Assembly (NCBI GenBank): GCA_037953625.1
Contig: CM075650.1
Span: forward strand, 121,999,706-122,063,705
Reading direction: 5' to 3'
DNA length: 64,000 nt
Source of the DNA: Crotalaria pallida
Taxonomy: Eukaryota; Streptophyta; Magnoliopsida; Fabales; Fabaceae
Both the position numbers and the translations under genes were made by a program. Of this stretch, positions 54,507 through 64,000 are shown piece by piece (the stretch's first letter is position 1; every line of letters starts with the position of its first letter). The notes below the pieces were generated by a model. That model was not told the DNA's origin and ran no database searches. It was given only the letters and a program-made list of their open reading frames with translations.

Positions 54507-56183
54507 TGTTGACTAGAAGTCAAATTTCGACAAGTGGAAAGAATGTCGAATGCATAAGTGATGTCGACGGAAGTGTACTTAGGTATCTTGCCTAAAAGTG
54601 ACTTCGAAGGATGTGCACGTGTATCAACAGGATGGGAAAGATCGACAATATAAGTGATGCCGACGGAAGTGTACTTAAGCGAATTGCTTAAAAGTGAATT
54701 TGAAGGACATGGGCGTATGTCGATAAATGAATGAGGATGGCGTCGAAAGAGTATTAACATAGAAATCGAGGAGGTCAGAGTAGTAATGATGATGCATTGG
54801 GAACAAGAGAACGGTCACATCAACATTTAATGCACTTTCTCATGGCTATAAATACGTCACTTCCAACGTTCAAAGGGCCAAAAGTGTGTAAATGGCAAAA
54901 ACGATGGACCAACCTTATGATTTCTGGAAAGTAGAGATGTTGTTCGAAGGAGTGAAGAAGAACAGTCTCAGAGATTAAACATGTGAGATTAAAGGGATTT
55001 GGAAGAGAGAGGAACAATTTCAAAATCTTTACTCCGAATCCCCACTTTTCCCTGTTAATGGTGAAAAATTAAACACGTGAGATTACATAGGGATCACCTC
55101 TTGTATTTCAAGCTGAGATGAAAAGCCTGGATGAAGGGAACACTCTAGCTGAAAGTCTAGTTTAGGTGGTACCTAGGAGTCTTCCGTAACTCAAAGTTGA
55201 AACATTTTTCCAGGAAAAGCTTTGAGTATCTTTCCATTGAAAGAGGGAAAAGAAAAGTCCTCTATGGATGATCCCTCAGGAGAGATTGTAACATGGTCAC
55301 TGGCTAGGTTGATGGCCAAAATCATGGCTAAGTCAGTAATTATGTCATCAAAATCGATTAGGGGGACTAATTCAATAGAGGTCGACACCTTGTCGAAAGG
55401 AGCTTGGTGTCGACAGGGATCCTAAAAGCCCAAAAGGCAGGAGGATGTCACTTCGACAAAGCTGGCAAAGGACTTGTGTAAAAATCCCAAAAGTTTCAAA
55501 GTTGCTTTATTTCAGTTGTGGGAAGATGCTTGTCGAAGAAGAATTATTGAAGACTACCGAAGACACGTGGCAAAAGGAGAACAAATGAAGAAACTGCATC
55601 GTGGGTAGTTACTCAATTAGGACATGGCTGCTGCGGTTATGCAGAACGTGCCCAATAATGTAGTGTAAGGGTAGTTGATTTCTAGGAGTATAAATAGGTA
55701 ATTACTTGTTATTAATTGGGGTTGGCACATTGGTAATCATCCTAACATCTCACCGCAAGCAGATTAACGGAGAAAATGCCATTGTAATAACCACTTTACA
55801 TTACCAGCACTTTACTATTTCAATGCAACCTTTTTGTTTTCCTTTACCTTTCCTGCACTTTTAAATCCTGCCTTTACGTTTCCAACACCTCTAAATTCGA
55901 GCCTTTTTACTTCTTTAATCTTTACGTTCCTGTACTTTACCGCTTTTCCCTTTACGTTTATGTCGATTTACTTTCTCGTCATTTACGCTTTGCCAAGCCC
56001 ATTTACACATTTGCCAAGATAAAACCCAAAAGACCAAAAAATAGCCCAATCGCGACGCAAGATTACCATTTGATTAGTCGAATCCCGCAATCGCTTTATA
56101 TTTCCATTCCCGTTTTTGACTCATGTTCTTCTGAATTGGCGAACTGGCACGCCCCGCATCGAATCCCTTTTCACCAGCGTGAA
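54507..56183 (+). repeat. Candidate left LTR of Tat-type element C
   Basis: Begins TGTTGACTAG and is rich in TCGA-containing words (GTCGAC, TTCGAC), as is the coding part that follows. A candidate end, GTGAACA, lies just before TTGGCACGCC. The partner LTR is outside the window, so neither end can be confirmed. It holds a 96-bp tandem duplication (54556-54745) and a TATAAATA at 55689-55696, a plausible promoter about 500 bp before the candidate end. Confidence 0.6.
54556..54745. repeat. 96-bp tandem duplication in the LTR of element C
   Basis: Two diverged units start AAGTGATG(T/C)CGACGG at 54556 and 54652, each followed by AAGTGTACTTA and CTAAAAGTGA / TTAAAAGTGA words. Tandem U3 duplications of this sort often act as enhancer repeats (inference). 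Confidence 0.75.
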
Positions 56184-56210
56184 CAAGTTGGCACGCCTGG
56201 AGGGACTGAT
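56184..56210 (+). other. Candidate primer-binding site of element C
   Basis: TTGGCACGCCTGGAGGGAC lies about 40 bp upstream of the gag start. A TGGCACGCC word also occurs 46 bp further upstream. The tRNA was not identified, so this is tentative. Confidence 0.4.
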
Positions 56211-56234
56211 TCAGAGTAACTTGTGTCCAAGTGT

Positions 56235-58679
56235 ATGCGTTTGAGAAGTGGCAACACTGTGCCATTTTCTCCAAGAACATCTTCAATGGCTGATGGAGGC
56301 CATAATGGTCGACAGACCACAGTGATTTCACAAGTTGAAGCAGTTAGTACTCCTATTAGTATTTCTCCAATGCCCCTAGGTGGTGGTGCTGTCACGGACT
56401 CTACCGTCACCACGGTGGGTCGTTCGACTAACGGTGTCCCAAATGGGGGCCAGCCAAGTCAAGCCAGTGACTTTGCCTTTGGGAATAATCCGACAAACAG
56501 AAGTCAAATTCATCCATATGGCTTGCCACTGGGTTTCGTTCCTGGTTCGACACTAACTTGGCCTTTGAATAGTTCGCTTGGCCCTATAGGAAGTGTTTCT
56601 TCCACTGATGGGGCCACAACCATGACATTTCCTAGACTTTCTACTGATGGAGCAAGTACCAGTAATGCTTCAAGGTACATGCCAGTTAATCTTGCGACCC
56701 ATATTCATCAACAAATCGAGGAAGCAAATGTTCAGTTAGTCGACCAGTTTACGGCTCAATTAGGATCTGTGATCAACCCATCAATGACGGCAACAAATGA
56801 GACTTGTGGAAAAATTGCTCAATATATGAAGAAACTCAACCAAGTATTGGGGATTGACGAGAATGATCGAAATGAGTCTGCCATGAATCCGTATAGAGAG
56901 GACAAATCTCTGTATAGGCCAGTTTTGGTAAAAAATTATCCTGAAGACCAAGAGACACACACATGGCCAATCAATACTGGCCCAAACTCTTCTCCACAAC
57001 AAGATAGTAGGGTGGCTACCCCATGGGAGAACGTTTGAACTAACCAACCTTTGAATGCAGGTACAAATAATGCAGTTATCGAACCCCTACAGGTGACATT
57101 CCATCCTGGTGTCGAAGCACCTCCGCATGTGCAAAATCTTGTTCAAGTTGCACTCATGCAGAGAGGAGAAGAGTTGCAAGCTTCCTTAGCAAGACAAAAC
57201 ATGGCAAGGCATTTACATCGACATAATAGAGGAGAGCCCAGAGTGGAACCGGATGATGTAAACAGAGTTGTCAAACAAGCTCTGAATAGAATTGGATTCA
57301 AAATTCGATTGGCTAATTAGCCTGTTTTCAATTCACCTTTTCTTGAGTGGGTACAACATGCAGAAATCCCAAGAGGAACAAAGGTGCCAAAGTTATCCAA
57401 GTTTGTTGGTGAAATGGGAGAATCTAATGTCGAACATGTCGCACGTTACACCATTGAGTTGGGAGAATTGGCCGCTGACGAAGCAATTAGAATGCGGCTT
57501 TTCCCTAGTTCTTTGACGAAAAACGCGTTTTCATGATTTTCGACATTGAGGCCCAAATCCCTTTATGCATGGGTCCAATTAAAAAGATCCTTTCACAAAC
57601 AATTCTATAAAGGCGAATTAAAGGTTGCCTTGATGGATTTGTTGAGCGTGAGGAGGTTCGAGGGAGAATCTATCGACGATTACTTATCTCGATTTAGGCA
57701 AATGAGAAGCCGATGTTTTACCCCAATCCCTGAGCCAGAAGTAGTAAAGATGGTTGTGGCTGGTTTGGAATATCATGTGAGGAAGAAGCTAGTCACACAA
57801 TATCTACTAGATTTGGCCCAATTAGCTGCATGTGTACGGTAAAAAACCTAAAATTCTAAGAGAGAGATAATCCATTATGTCGATTCTCAAGTCTCTAATG
57901 CAGAGGTTTTCGACATAGGCTCATAGGTAGACACAATAGATTTAGAAGAAGGAAAACCCTATATGTGTCATGCCTTGAGATTGTCGAAACCCCCTAGTGA
58001 GAATATATACAAGAAAACGTACACTTTTGATATTTCTAAAACTGAACAAGTTTTCGATATGTTATTAAAGGATAAACAAATTAAATTGCCTGAAGGACAC
58101 AAACTGCTAAAGAAAGATGAATTAAAAGGCAGGAAATATTGCAAGTATCATAACAATTGTTCTCACAATACTGTTGATTGCTTTGCTTTCGGGAATTTAA
58201 TTCAACAGGGACTTGACAAGGGGAGACTGAAGTTTCTTGAAAAGGAAATGAAGGTTGATATTGACCCTTTCCAAAAGGAAGTGAATGAAGTCGAAATGCA
58301 TGGAATGTTCCCAGTCAATGTGGTTAACTTGGCACATGACGATCAAATATTACCGAAAGCTGGGGAGTCATTTGAACAATTTTATGACAGAAAGCAGTAC
58401 GAAGACCTCAGGATCTGTCCAAGATGCCAAGTTATCTATGATGAGACTGCTGCATCTAAAAGAGATCGTGAAATGAAAAGAGAAGACTTGAGGAGGAGGC
58501 TAAGAGTTAAAAGAGTTCGAGAAGGGAGGTACATTCGACAAGAAATCTCTTATGATGCTCGACAGCTTTTCCGAAGTCGAAGGGTACGTGAAGGTCGATC
58601 ACCAAGATCACCCATGATTAGTAGGATTAGCCAACGCAAAAGGGAATCAAAGGAAGAGCCAAGTACCGAGACTAAGTAG
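56235..58679 (+). pseudogene. Gag of Tat-type element C with several stops
   Basis: One frame from the ATG at 56235 with stops at 57036-57038, 57318-57320, about 57534, 57840-57842 and 58677-58679. The N-terminal half is Ser/Thr/Gly/Pro-rich. The gag domain near 57340-57840 has PKLSKFVGEMGESNVEH and FEGESIDDYLSRFRQM. A C-x2-H-x4-H-x4-C box (CKYHNNCSHNTVDC, about 58140-58180) precedes a KGRLKFL motif, and a basic Arg-rich tail follows. It was originally continuous with protease in the same frame. Confidence 0.85.
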
Positions 58680-59789
58680 ACACCAAGTTCGATCTATGAG
58701 GGGTTGACTAGAACACAAAAGAGAAGGCTCCAAAGGTTCCGAAAGAAAGATGCTGAAGCTGAGGTGGTCATTAAAGAAGAACCTGTGGAGGACAAGGGTT
58801 GTTTGGTGGCGACACTTAAGCCGACAACGGCCATGTCCCATTAGAAGAGCCGAAGTCATTCCAAGAAGCAGTGGGCAAGAAAAGATCAAGGATCAAACCA
58901 AATGGAGGACTTTGATGATGCAAGATCGGAGGAGAGTTTGGACATCATTGTCACTGATAAGGATATGGTGGATGCGCAGAGCAAGAGGATTACCAGAATG
59001 TCGATCAACAACATTGGCTTGCCAGCAGAATTCCAAGGCCTGCATGAAGTCGAAGTGGAGGATGATGGAAGTGACAGGTCAGATGACTCGTATCTCAGTG
59101 ATGAAATTTCTTATTTACCTGAATGTTTGTTTCTTCTCGACAGGGTTCATTTGGAAATGGACATAGGTCACATTGCACAGTTTGAACCACTTGAGGAAAG
59201 CAAGAGATAGCACCTGAGGCCCTTGCACATTAAGGCCATCGTCGATGGCAAACCTCTTAATAGGGTTTTCGTGGATGGATGAGCTGTAGTTAACATCCTC
59301 CCTTGGAATGTTTTACGAAGGATGGGAAAAATTGATTCTGATCCGATTCTAACCAATGTGGTAGTTGTAGGATTCACTGGAAAAATTGCTCAGTCTCATG
59401 TAGTGACAATGCTGAAAGTCGAAGTCGGATCAGTGGTTCGAGACATGTTGTTCGTAGTAGTGCCTACGAAGGCAAGTTATAATCTCTTGCTTGGAATAGA
59501 TTGGATTCATGCTGTGGGGGCCGTTCCTTCAACGACCCATCAGAAGTTGGTTCTATGAAATAACTTGAACGAGGTGGAAGTTATTCCAGCTGACGACAGT
59601 CCATGCTATATGCAGCAAATGCATGTCGACTTTAAGGTTTACAATCCCAACATCAAACCTATCAGACTCGACGCTGAACATTTCCAAAAGCTAGTTGTGG
59701 AGAAGTGTTTGGTAGAGAATTATGGGTTTTCTCTGGTGGAGGTTGAAGGGGTCGTCGAGCAGCGACCTTCGACCAGCCATGATGGTTGA
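58680..59789 (+). pseudogene. Protease region of element C
   Basis: Same frame as gag. The active-site region reads VDG-stop-AVVNILPW, with TGA at 59280-59282 where the family usually has Gly (DGGA). It is followed by VVGFTGKIAQ and YNLLLGIDWIHAVGAVPS (the family's LLGR/LLGI end). Stops also occur at 59556-59558 and 59787-59789. A +1 frame change to RT happens within 59722-59789. Confidence 0.82.
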
Positions 59790-61592
59790 CAAACAACTCG
59801 AAAGGCTATCGGCCTATGTGGCTGATAGGATGCAACACACCATCGAATCAGGTGCATTCCAGGATTGTATTGTTGATGAAAATCCTTTGGGATTCGAATG
59901 TGGATGGACAGTGGAGGAACTTAGGTTCATCAGTGAAGATCCTAAAGATGAAATTAACTTGGGAACGGCCGAAAGGCTGAAACCCATCTATGTCAGTTCT
60001 TTGTTGAGCAAAGAATTCAGAGAAAAGTTGATCGATTTGATCAGAGAAAACAAAGATTGCTTTGCATGGGAATACGAAAACATGTCAGGTCTCGACATAA
60101 GTTTGGTGGAACATAGGCTGACTTTATGGCGTGATCACAAACCAATCAAGCAAGTTGTTCGACGTTTTTCGCCTGATGTAGTCCTGAAGATCAAGGAAGA
60201 GATTGAAAGACTATTGAAGGTGAAGTTTATCGGAACAACAAGGTATGTCGAATGGATGGCCAACATAGTTCCAGTGGTGGATAAAAATGGAAAGATGCGA
60301 CTATGTGTTGATTTTAGAGATCTGAATTCTGGTACGCCAATGGACGAGTATCCCATGCCAATTGCTGACATGTTGGTGGATTCGGCGTCATGTCATGAGG
60401 TAATGAGTTTGATGGATGCTTTTTCAGGATACAACCAGATTTTCATTGCTGAAGGTGACGTGTCGAAGACAACATTTAGATGTCCCAGAGCTCTTGGAAC
60501 TTTTGAATGGATAATGATGCCATTCGGCTTGAAGAATGCAGGAGCCACCTATCAGAGGGCAATGAATATGATCTTTCATGATATGATTGGCAAATTCTTG
60601 GAGGTGTACATTGATGATGTCGTGATCAAGTCAAGAACTCACTAGGAACACTTGGAGAGTATAAAGAAAGCATTCAATAGAATGAGAAAGCATAATTTGA
60701 AGATGAATCCACTCAAGTGTACCTTTGGAGTTGCAACTGGTCAATTTTTAGGATTTTTGGTCCATAGAAATGGCATCGAAGTAGACAAGAACAAGGCCAA
60801 AGCAATCCTTGAAGCATCACCACCAATAAACAAGCAAGAAGTACAATCGTTCCTTGGCAAGGTGAATTACTTAAGAAGATTCATCTCAAACTTGTCAAGC
60901 AGAATGATGGTCTTTTCGTCTCTTGTCAGACTAAAGAAAGAAGACACATTCAAATGGGAACCCGAACATCAAGAAGCATTCGACGACTTGAAGCGTTACT
61001 TGACGACACCATTAGTCATGATGCCGCCTCAACCTGGTTTTCCATTAAAATTGTATATATCAGCATCTCATCACATCATTGGTAGCATGTTAGCACGGGA
61101 AGATAAGAATGGTGTTGAGAGAGCTGTATTTTATTTAAGTAGAGTTTTGAATGATGCCGAAACACGGTACAGTGCTATAGAGAAATTGTGCTTAGCACTC
61201 TACTTTTCTTGTACAAAACTTAAGCATTTTATGAAAAGTTTTCATGTTTTGGTTTTGTCAAAGTCTGACATAATTAAATACATGCTATCCAAGCCAATAA
61301 TCCGTGGCAGGATTGGCAAATGGACGTTAGCGTTAACAGAGTTTTCGTTACAATACGTTCCTTTAAAAGTTGTCAAAGGTCAAGCAGTGGCCGACTTTCT
61401 TGCTGATCATCCATGTGTAGACGTGGTTGTATCTGTCAATTGTGTCGGCCTAAGGCCTTGGACTATGTACTTCGATGGCTCTTCTCATAAGAATGGAGCC
61501 GGAGTGGGGATATTACTCATTTCACCTGACGAATTTCCCACCAAATTCATGTTTAATCTCAAATACCAATGCTCTAAAATTGAGGCAGAATG
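59722..61592 (+). pseudogene. RT and RNase H of element C, cut by an LTR
   Basis: RT runs from about 60130 with YVEWMANIVPV, CVDFRDLNSGTPMDEYPMP, MPFGLKNAGATYQR and catalytic YIDD (residues 296-299 of the first piece). TAG at 60643-60645 is the only stop. The frame then goes on (60652-61592) through the connection domain, a degenerate RNase H (AVFYLSRVLNDAETRY) and the start of the archaeal-type RNase H (MYFDGSSHKNGAGVGILL). It breaks at KIEAE, where the LTR at 61593 is inserted. Integrase and the right LTR, if present, lie beyond the window. Confidence 0.9.
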
Positions 61593-64000
61593 TGTAACAC
61601 CCGCAATTTTACCCATTTTAATAAATTGATTTTCGGATATTTCTGATTGGGCGATTCTTTTTAAATTTAGAAAAAAAATGTTATTGGGAAACGTGGAAAG
61701 GAGGAAATTGATTGGAATTGATCGAATATTTGATTATTACGTTTTATTGATTAAAAAAAAGTTTATTTTGTAGCATTTCTTTATGTTTTGGAGAAATAAT
61801 TATTTATTGATTTCTTTAATTTATTTAACTTTGAAAATTCATAACTTTTGATTGGTAGGTCGGAATAAGACGAATTTACAGTCAAAACTATCGTAATAAA
61901 ATGTAGAATTTAGTTTTGTACTGTTTGGAATTTTATTTTCAGTCCACGAATTTTTGTATGTTTGGTGGGAAATTAAAATGTTTTATTACATAAGAAAATT
62001 TAATTATGATTTTTAAGTATTACGCACTGTATTGGAAAAATATTATTTTCTACTGTCTATATGAGGTACACTGTTTTAGTATATTTTTGTGCATTTGAAT
62101 TTTAAAATTGTTAGACATCCATTTATTAGAGCAACAAGACCCTACGATAACCCCATTAAGTGTAACCACCCTACTTGTAACTAGGGAGACAATGCATTAA
62201 TAACCCCATAGATTATGTTTCCCACTAAGACGTAAGTCATAAATCCTAAGCTACCCAAAAATTTGCAAATAAGCCCACATGACTCCCTAGTTTTATTCGA
62301 ACCCCACTTTTTGGTGCACAAACCCCACTTAAAAATTTGCTAATGAGTCTGATGACTCTTGAATTGTTTCGCACCCCAATTTTTAGGACATGGACCCCCA
62401 ACCCCCAAGTTCTATAAATACCCCACCCCATAACCCCTCAACATTCTCACACTCACTCTTAGTCTTAGAACAAAAAAAAAGGAGATAGGGAGAGAAGAAG
62501 AGGGAAGCCGAGGAAGAGGAAGGAAAGGCTTTTGATTTCGCACACCATTTTCATCATTTACCAAGGTATTGATTTCCAAACTGCTTTTCCTTTCTCTTTC
62601 CCTTTATATTTTCGGTTTCTTATGTGCTTTCAAGGAGGTTTTGTTGTTTCATAAGCATAAAGCTTTTGCATGTATGTTTTTAAGCTTCCTTATGATTTTC
62701 TACACTTGTTTATGCTTGGATTTAAGCTTGAAAACAAAAAAATGGACATGCAACCACTAAATAGGGCTCACGGTTTTTAGTCCCTTTTTATCTAAATAAT
62801 TTTTGAACTTTGATTTGTATTTTTATGTTGAAATATAAATTGAAATATGAAGTTCTTGAACTAATTTGAGTGGATTTGCAAAAATTCCTCTTGATTCCTT
62901 TGTGCATGTATGGTTAGGGTTTTGTTTTTGGGGAAAATGAGTTTGTTTCATTGTGCATGTAATTGGTTCATGATTTGTGATGATTATTTGGTATATTTTT
63001 TAGTTCTAAGTTTGATTTCAAGAAAAATGAAATTTTGATTTAATGTGTGTATGTAAGGGTATTCGGTTTTGACCCCTTTATGTTAAAATAATTTTTGCCA
63101 ATGATTTTTAATTTGAATGCTTAAATATAAGTGTTAATATTATTTATAAACTTTTTATGTTTGAATTGCAAAAATTTCCCTCATATTCCTTATGCATGTC
63201 ACGGCCAAGGTAATAAAATGAGTGGAATGATTTTTTTTTAACATGCATGTGATTAGTTCTTGGTTCTTGAGGTATGATGAGTGTGCTTTTAAGTGTTAAT
63301 GAAAGAATGCATGAAAAATGAAATTTTTAAGTTGATTTGTCATGAAAAGGGCTATACGGTTTTGGGTTAAAAAATTACGAAAATGAGTTTAATAAATTTT
63401 GATTGAATAATTTTGTATAAATGTGTAAAATGCCTAAGAGTGTGCATGTACTTGTTTGACAAAAAAAATGTATGCTCTTGTATATGTACATATGTGTATT
63501 CGGCCAAAACCCAAGGAAATGAATAAATGATTTTTGTTTAGTACAAAGCTAAGTTTTAATCTTGCATGCATGTTTATTTGGCCTAATCATGAAAAGGGTG
63601 AATGAATAATTTCGTTTGATAAAGTTTTGTGCCTTTGATGTGTATATGTGTGTATATACGGCCAAAGAGAGAAAGATGAATGAAATGATTTTGGTTTTAT
63701 AAAACTAAAGTTGTGATTGAGTACTTGTCATGAATCATGATGATTTAAGTGTTTAAATTTGTAAATTTTAGCTTAATTGTTCTTGAATCAATTCGGCCAA
63801 GTATTGTAAATAAACTTAGGAAATTTTATTTTATGAAAATAAACTTGCAAGTAGATGCTTGAACATGGTTAAGATAATAAAAGCTTGTAAAATTCGTATT
63901 TGTGGTTTATTCTTTGATTTGTAATCGGTTATGTGTGTATAAATGTCTAAGTGACTCTATTCTTTGAAAATGAAATTTCGCATGATAAAACTTGAAATTG
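61593..64000 (+). repeat. Long TGTAACACCC-type LTR, left part, inserted in element C
   Basis: Starts TGTAACACCCG directly in the RNase H codons; the expected duplication partner GAATG (61588-61592) lies outside. It has a good promoter (TATAAATA at 62413-62420), then a purine-rich leader. More than 1 kb with CACGGTTTTT and ATTCGGCC-type words follows, much like the LTR at 13296-19130. No ORF. At least 2,408 bp. Most likely a relative of the long-LTR chromovirus-type family; only the first ten bases are identical by eye. Confidence 0.7.
62413..62420 (+). promoter_or_regulatory. TATA box of the long LTR
   Basis: TATAAATA is followed by a C-rich stretch and then CTCAACATTCTCACACTCACTC, a typical plant transcription-start context. 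It lies about 820 bp into the LTR, which sets the U3/R border near 62445. Confidence 0.6.

Overview
The window is plant nuclear DNA, almost certainly from a legume and most likely Glycine or a close relative. The clues are nested Ty3/gypsy elements of the Tat and chromovirus types, a SIRE/Maximus-like copia LTR with TAATCGATTA repeats, tRNA-derived SINEs, and an exon block of the plant carotenoid gene lycopene epsilon-cyclase. Species is an inference. No intact host gene is visible. Nearly everything is transposable-element sequence at several nesting depths, so most of the coding capacity is gag-pol, usually broken.

Layout. 1-19130 is a long-LTR element (LTR 5,835 bp; internal part only about 1.2 kb and non-coding, a LARD). 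A Tat-type gypsy element (1044-12098, minus strand, TSD AGAAT) is inserted exactly at its primer-binding site. That insert has 575-bp LTRs, gag, PR-RT-RNase H and integrase on minus, and an extra gene in antisense (plus, 2623-5009) with a region resembling the putative gypsy-type transposon domain (PF04195). 19131-23321 is a minus-strand gene-fragment region: three lycopene epsilon-cyclase exons with a nonsense codon, then exon-like pieces and two CACTA-like ends, suggesting Pack-CACTA capture. 23322-27362 holds Helitron-type 3' ends, three copies of one SINE, another SINE with a 20-bp TSD, and an AT microsatellite.

27363-42854 is a second Tat/Ogre-like element on minus (TSD CACAA; about 748-bp LTRs). 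Its gag-pol is badly decayed. It has a plant-mobile-domain-like antisense gene on plus (28384-32493), an array of stem-loop modules (32897-33490), a Mutator-type MITE in an intron of the antisense gene, and a 2.2-kb solo LTR (38030-40246, TSD GGTAC) inside its protease. 42855-54506 is intergenic DNA seeded with MITEs (9-bp TSD and Stowaway types, one nested in another), a 5'-truncated LINE (49271-50922) and a hAT-like element with dense GTACC subterminal repeats (52610-53615). 54507-61592 is a third Tat-type element on plus, with many stops. It is cut in its RNase H by another long TGTAACACCC LTR that runs out of the window (61593-64000).

How it fits together: this is heterochromatin-like accessory DNA. 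The three Tat elements share a gag C-H-H-C box followed by PR-RT-RNase H. Two of them carry unrelated antisense accessory genes in the same slot between pol and 3' LTR. LTR divergences counted by eye (about 1.5-2% for the first nested pair, about 6% for the second element) suggest recent and moderately old insertions respectively. All protein-family names are recognised from sequence motifs; no database search was run.
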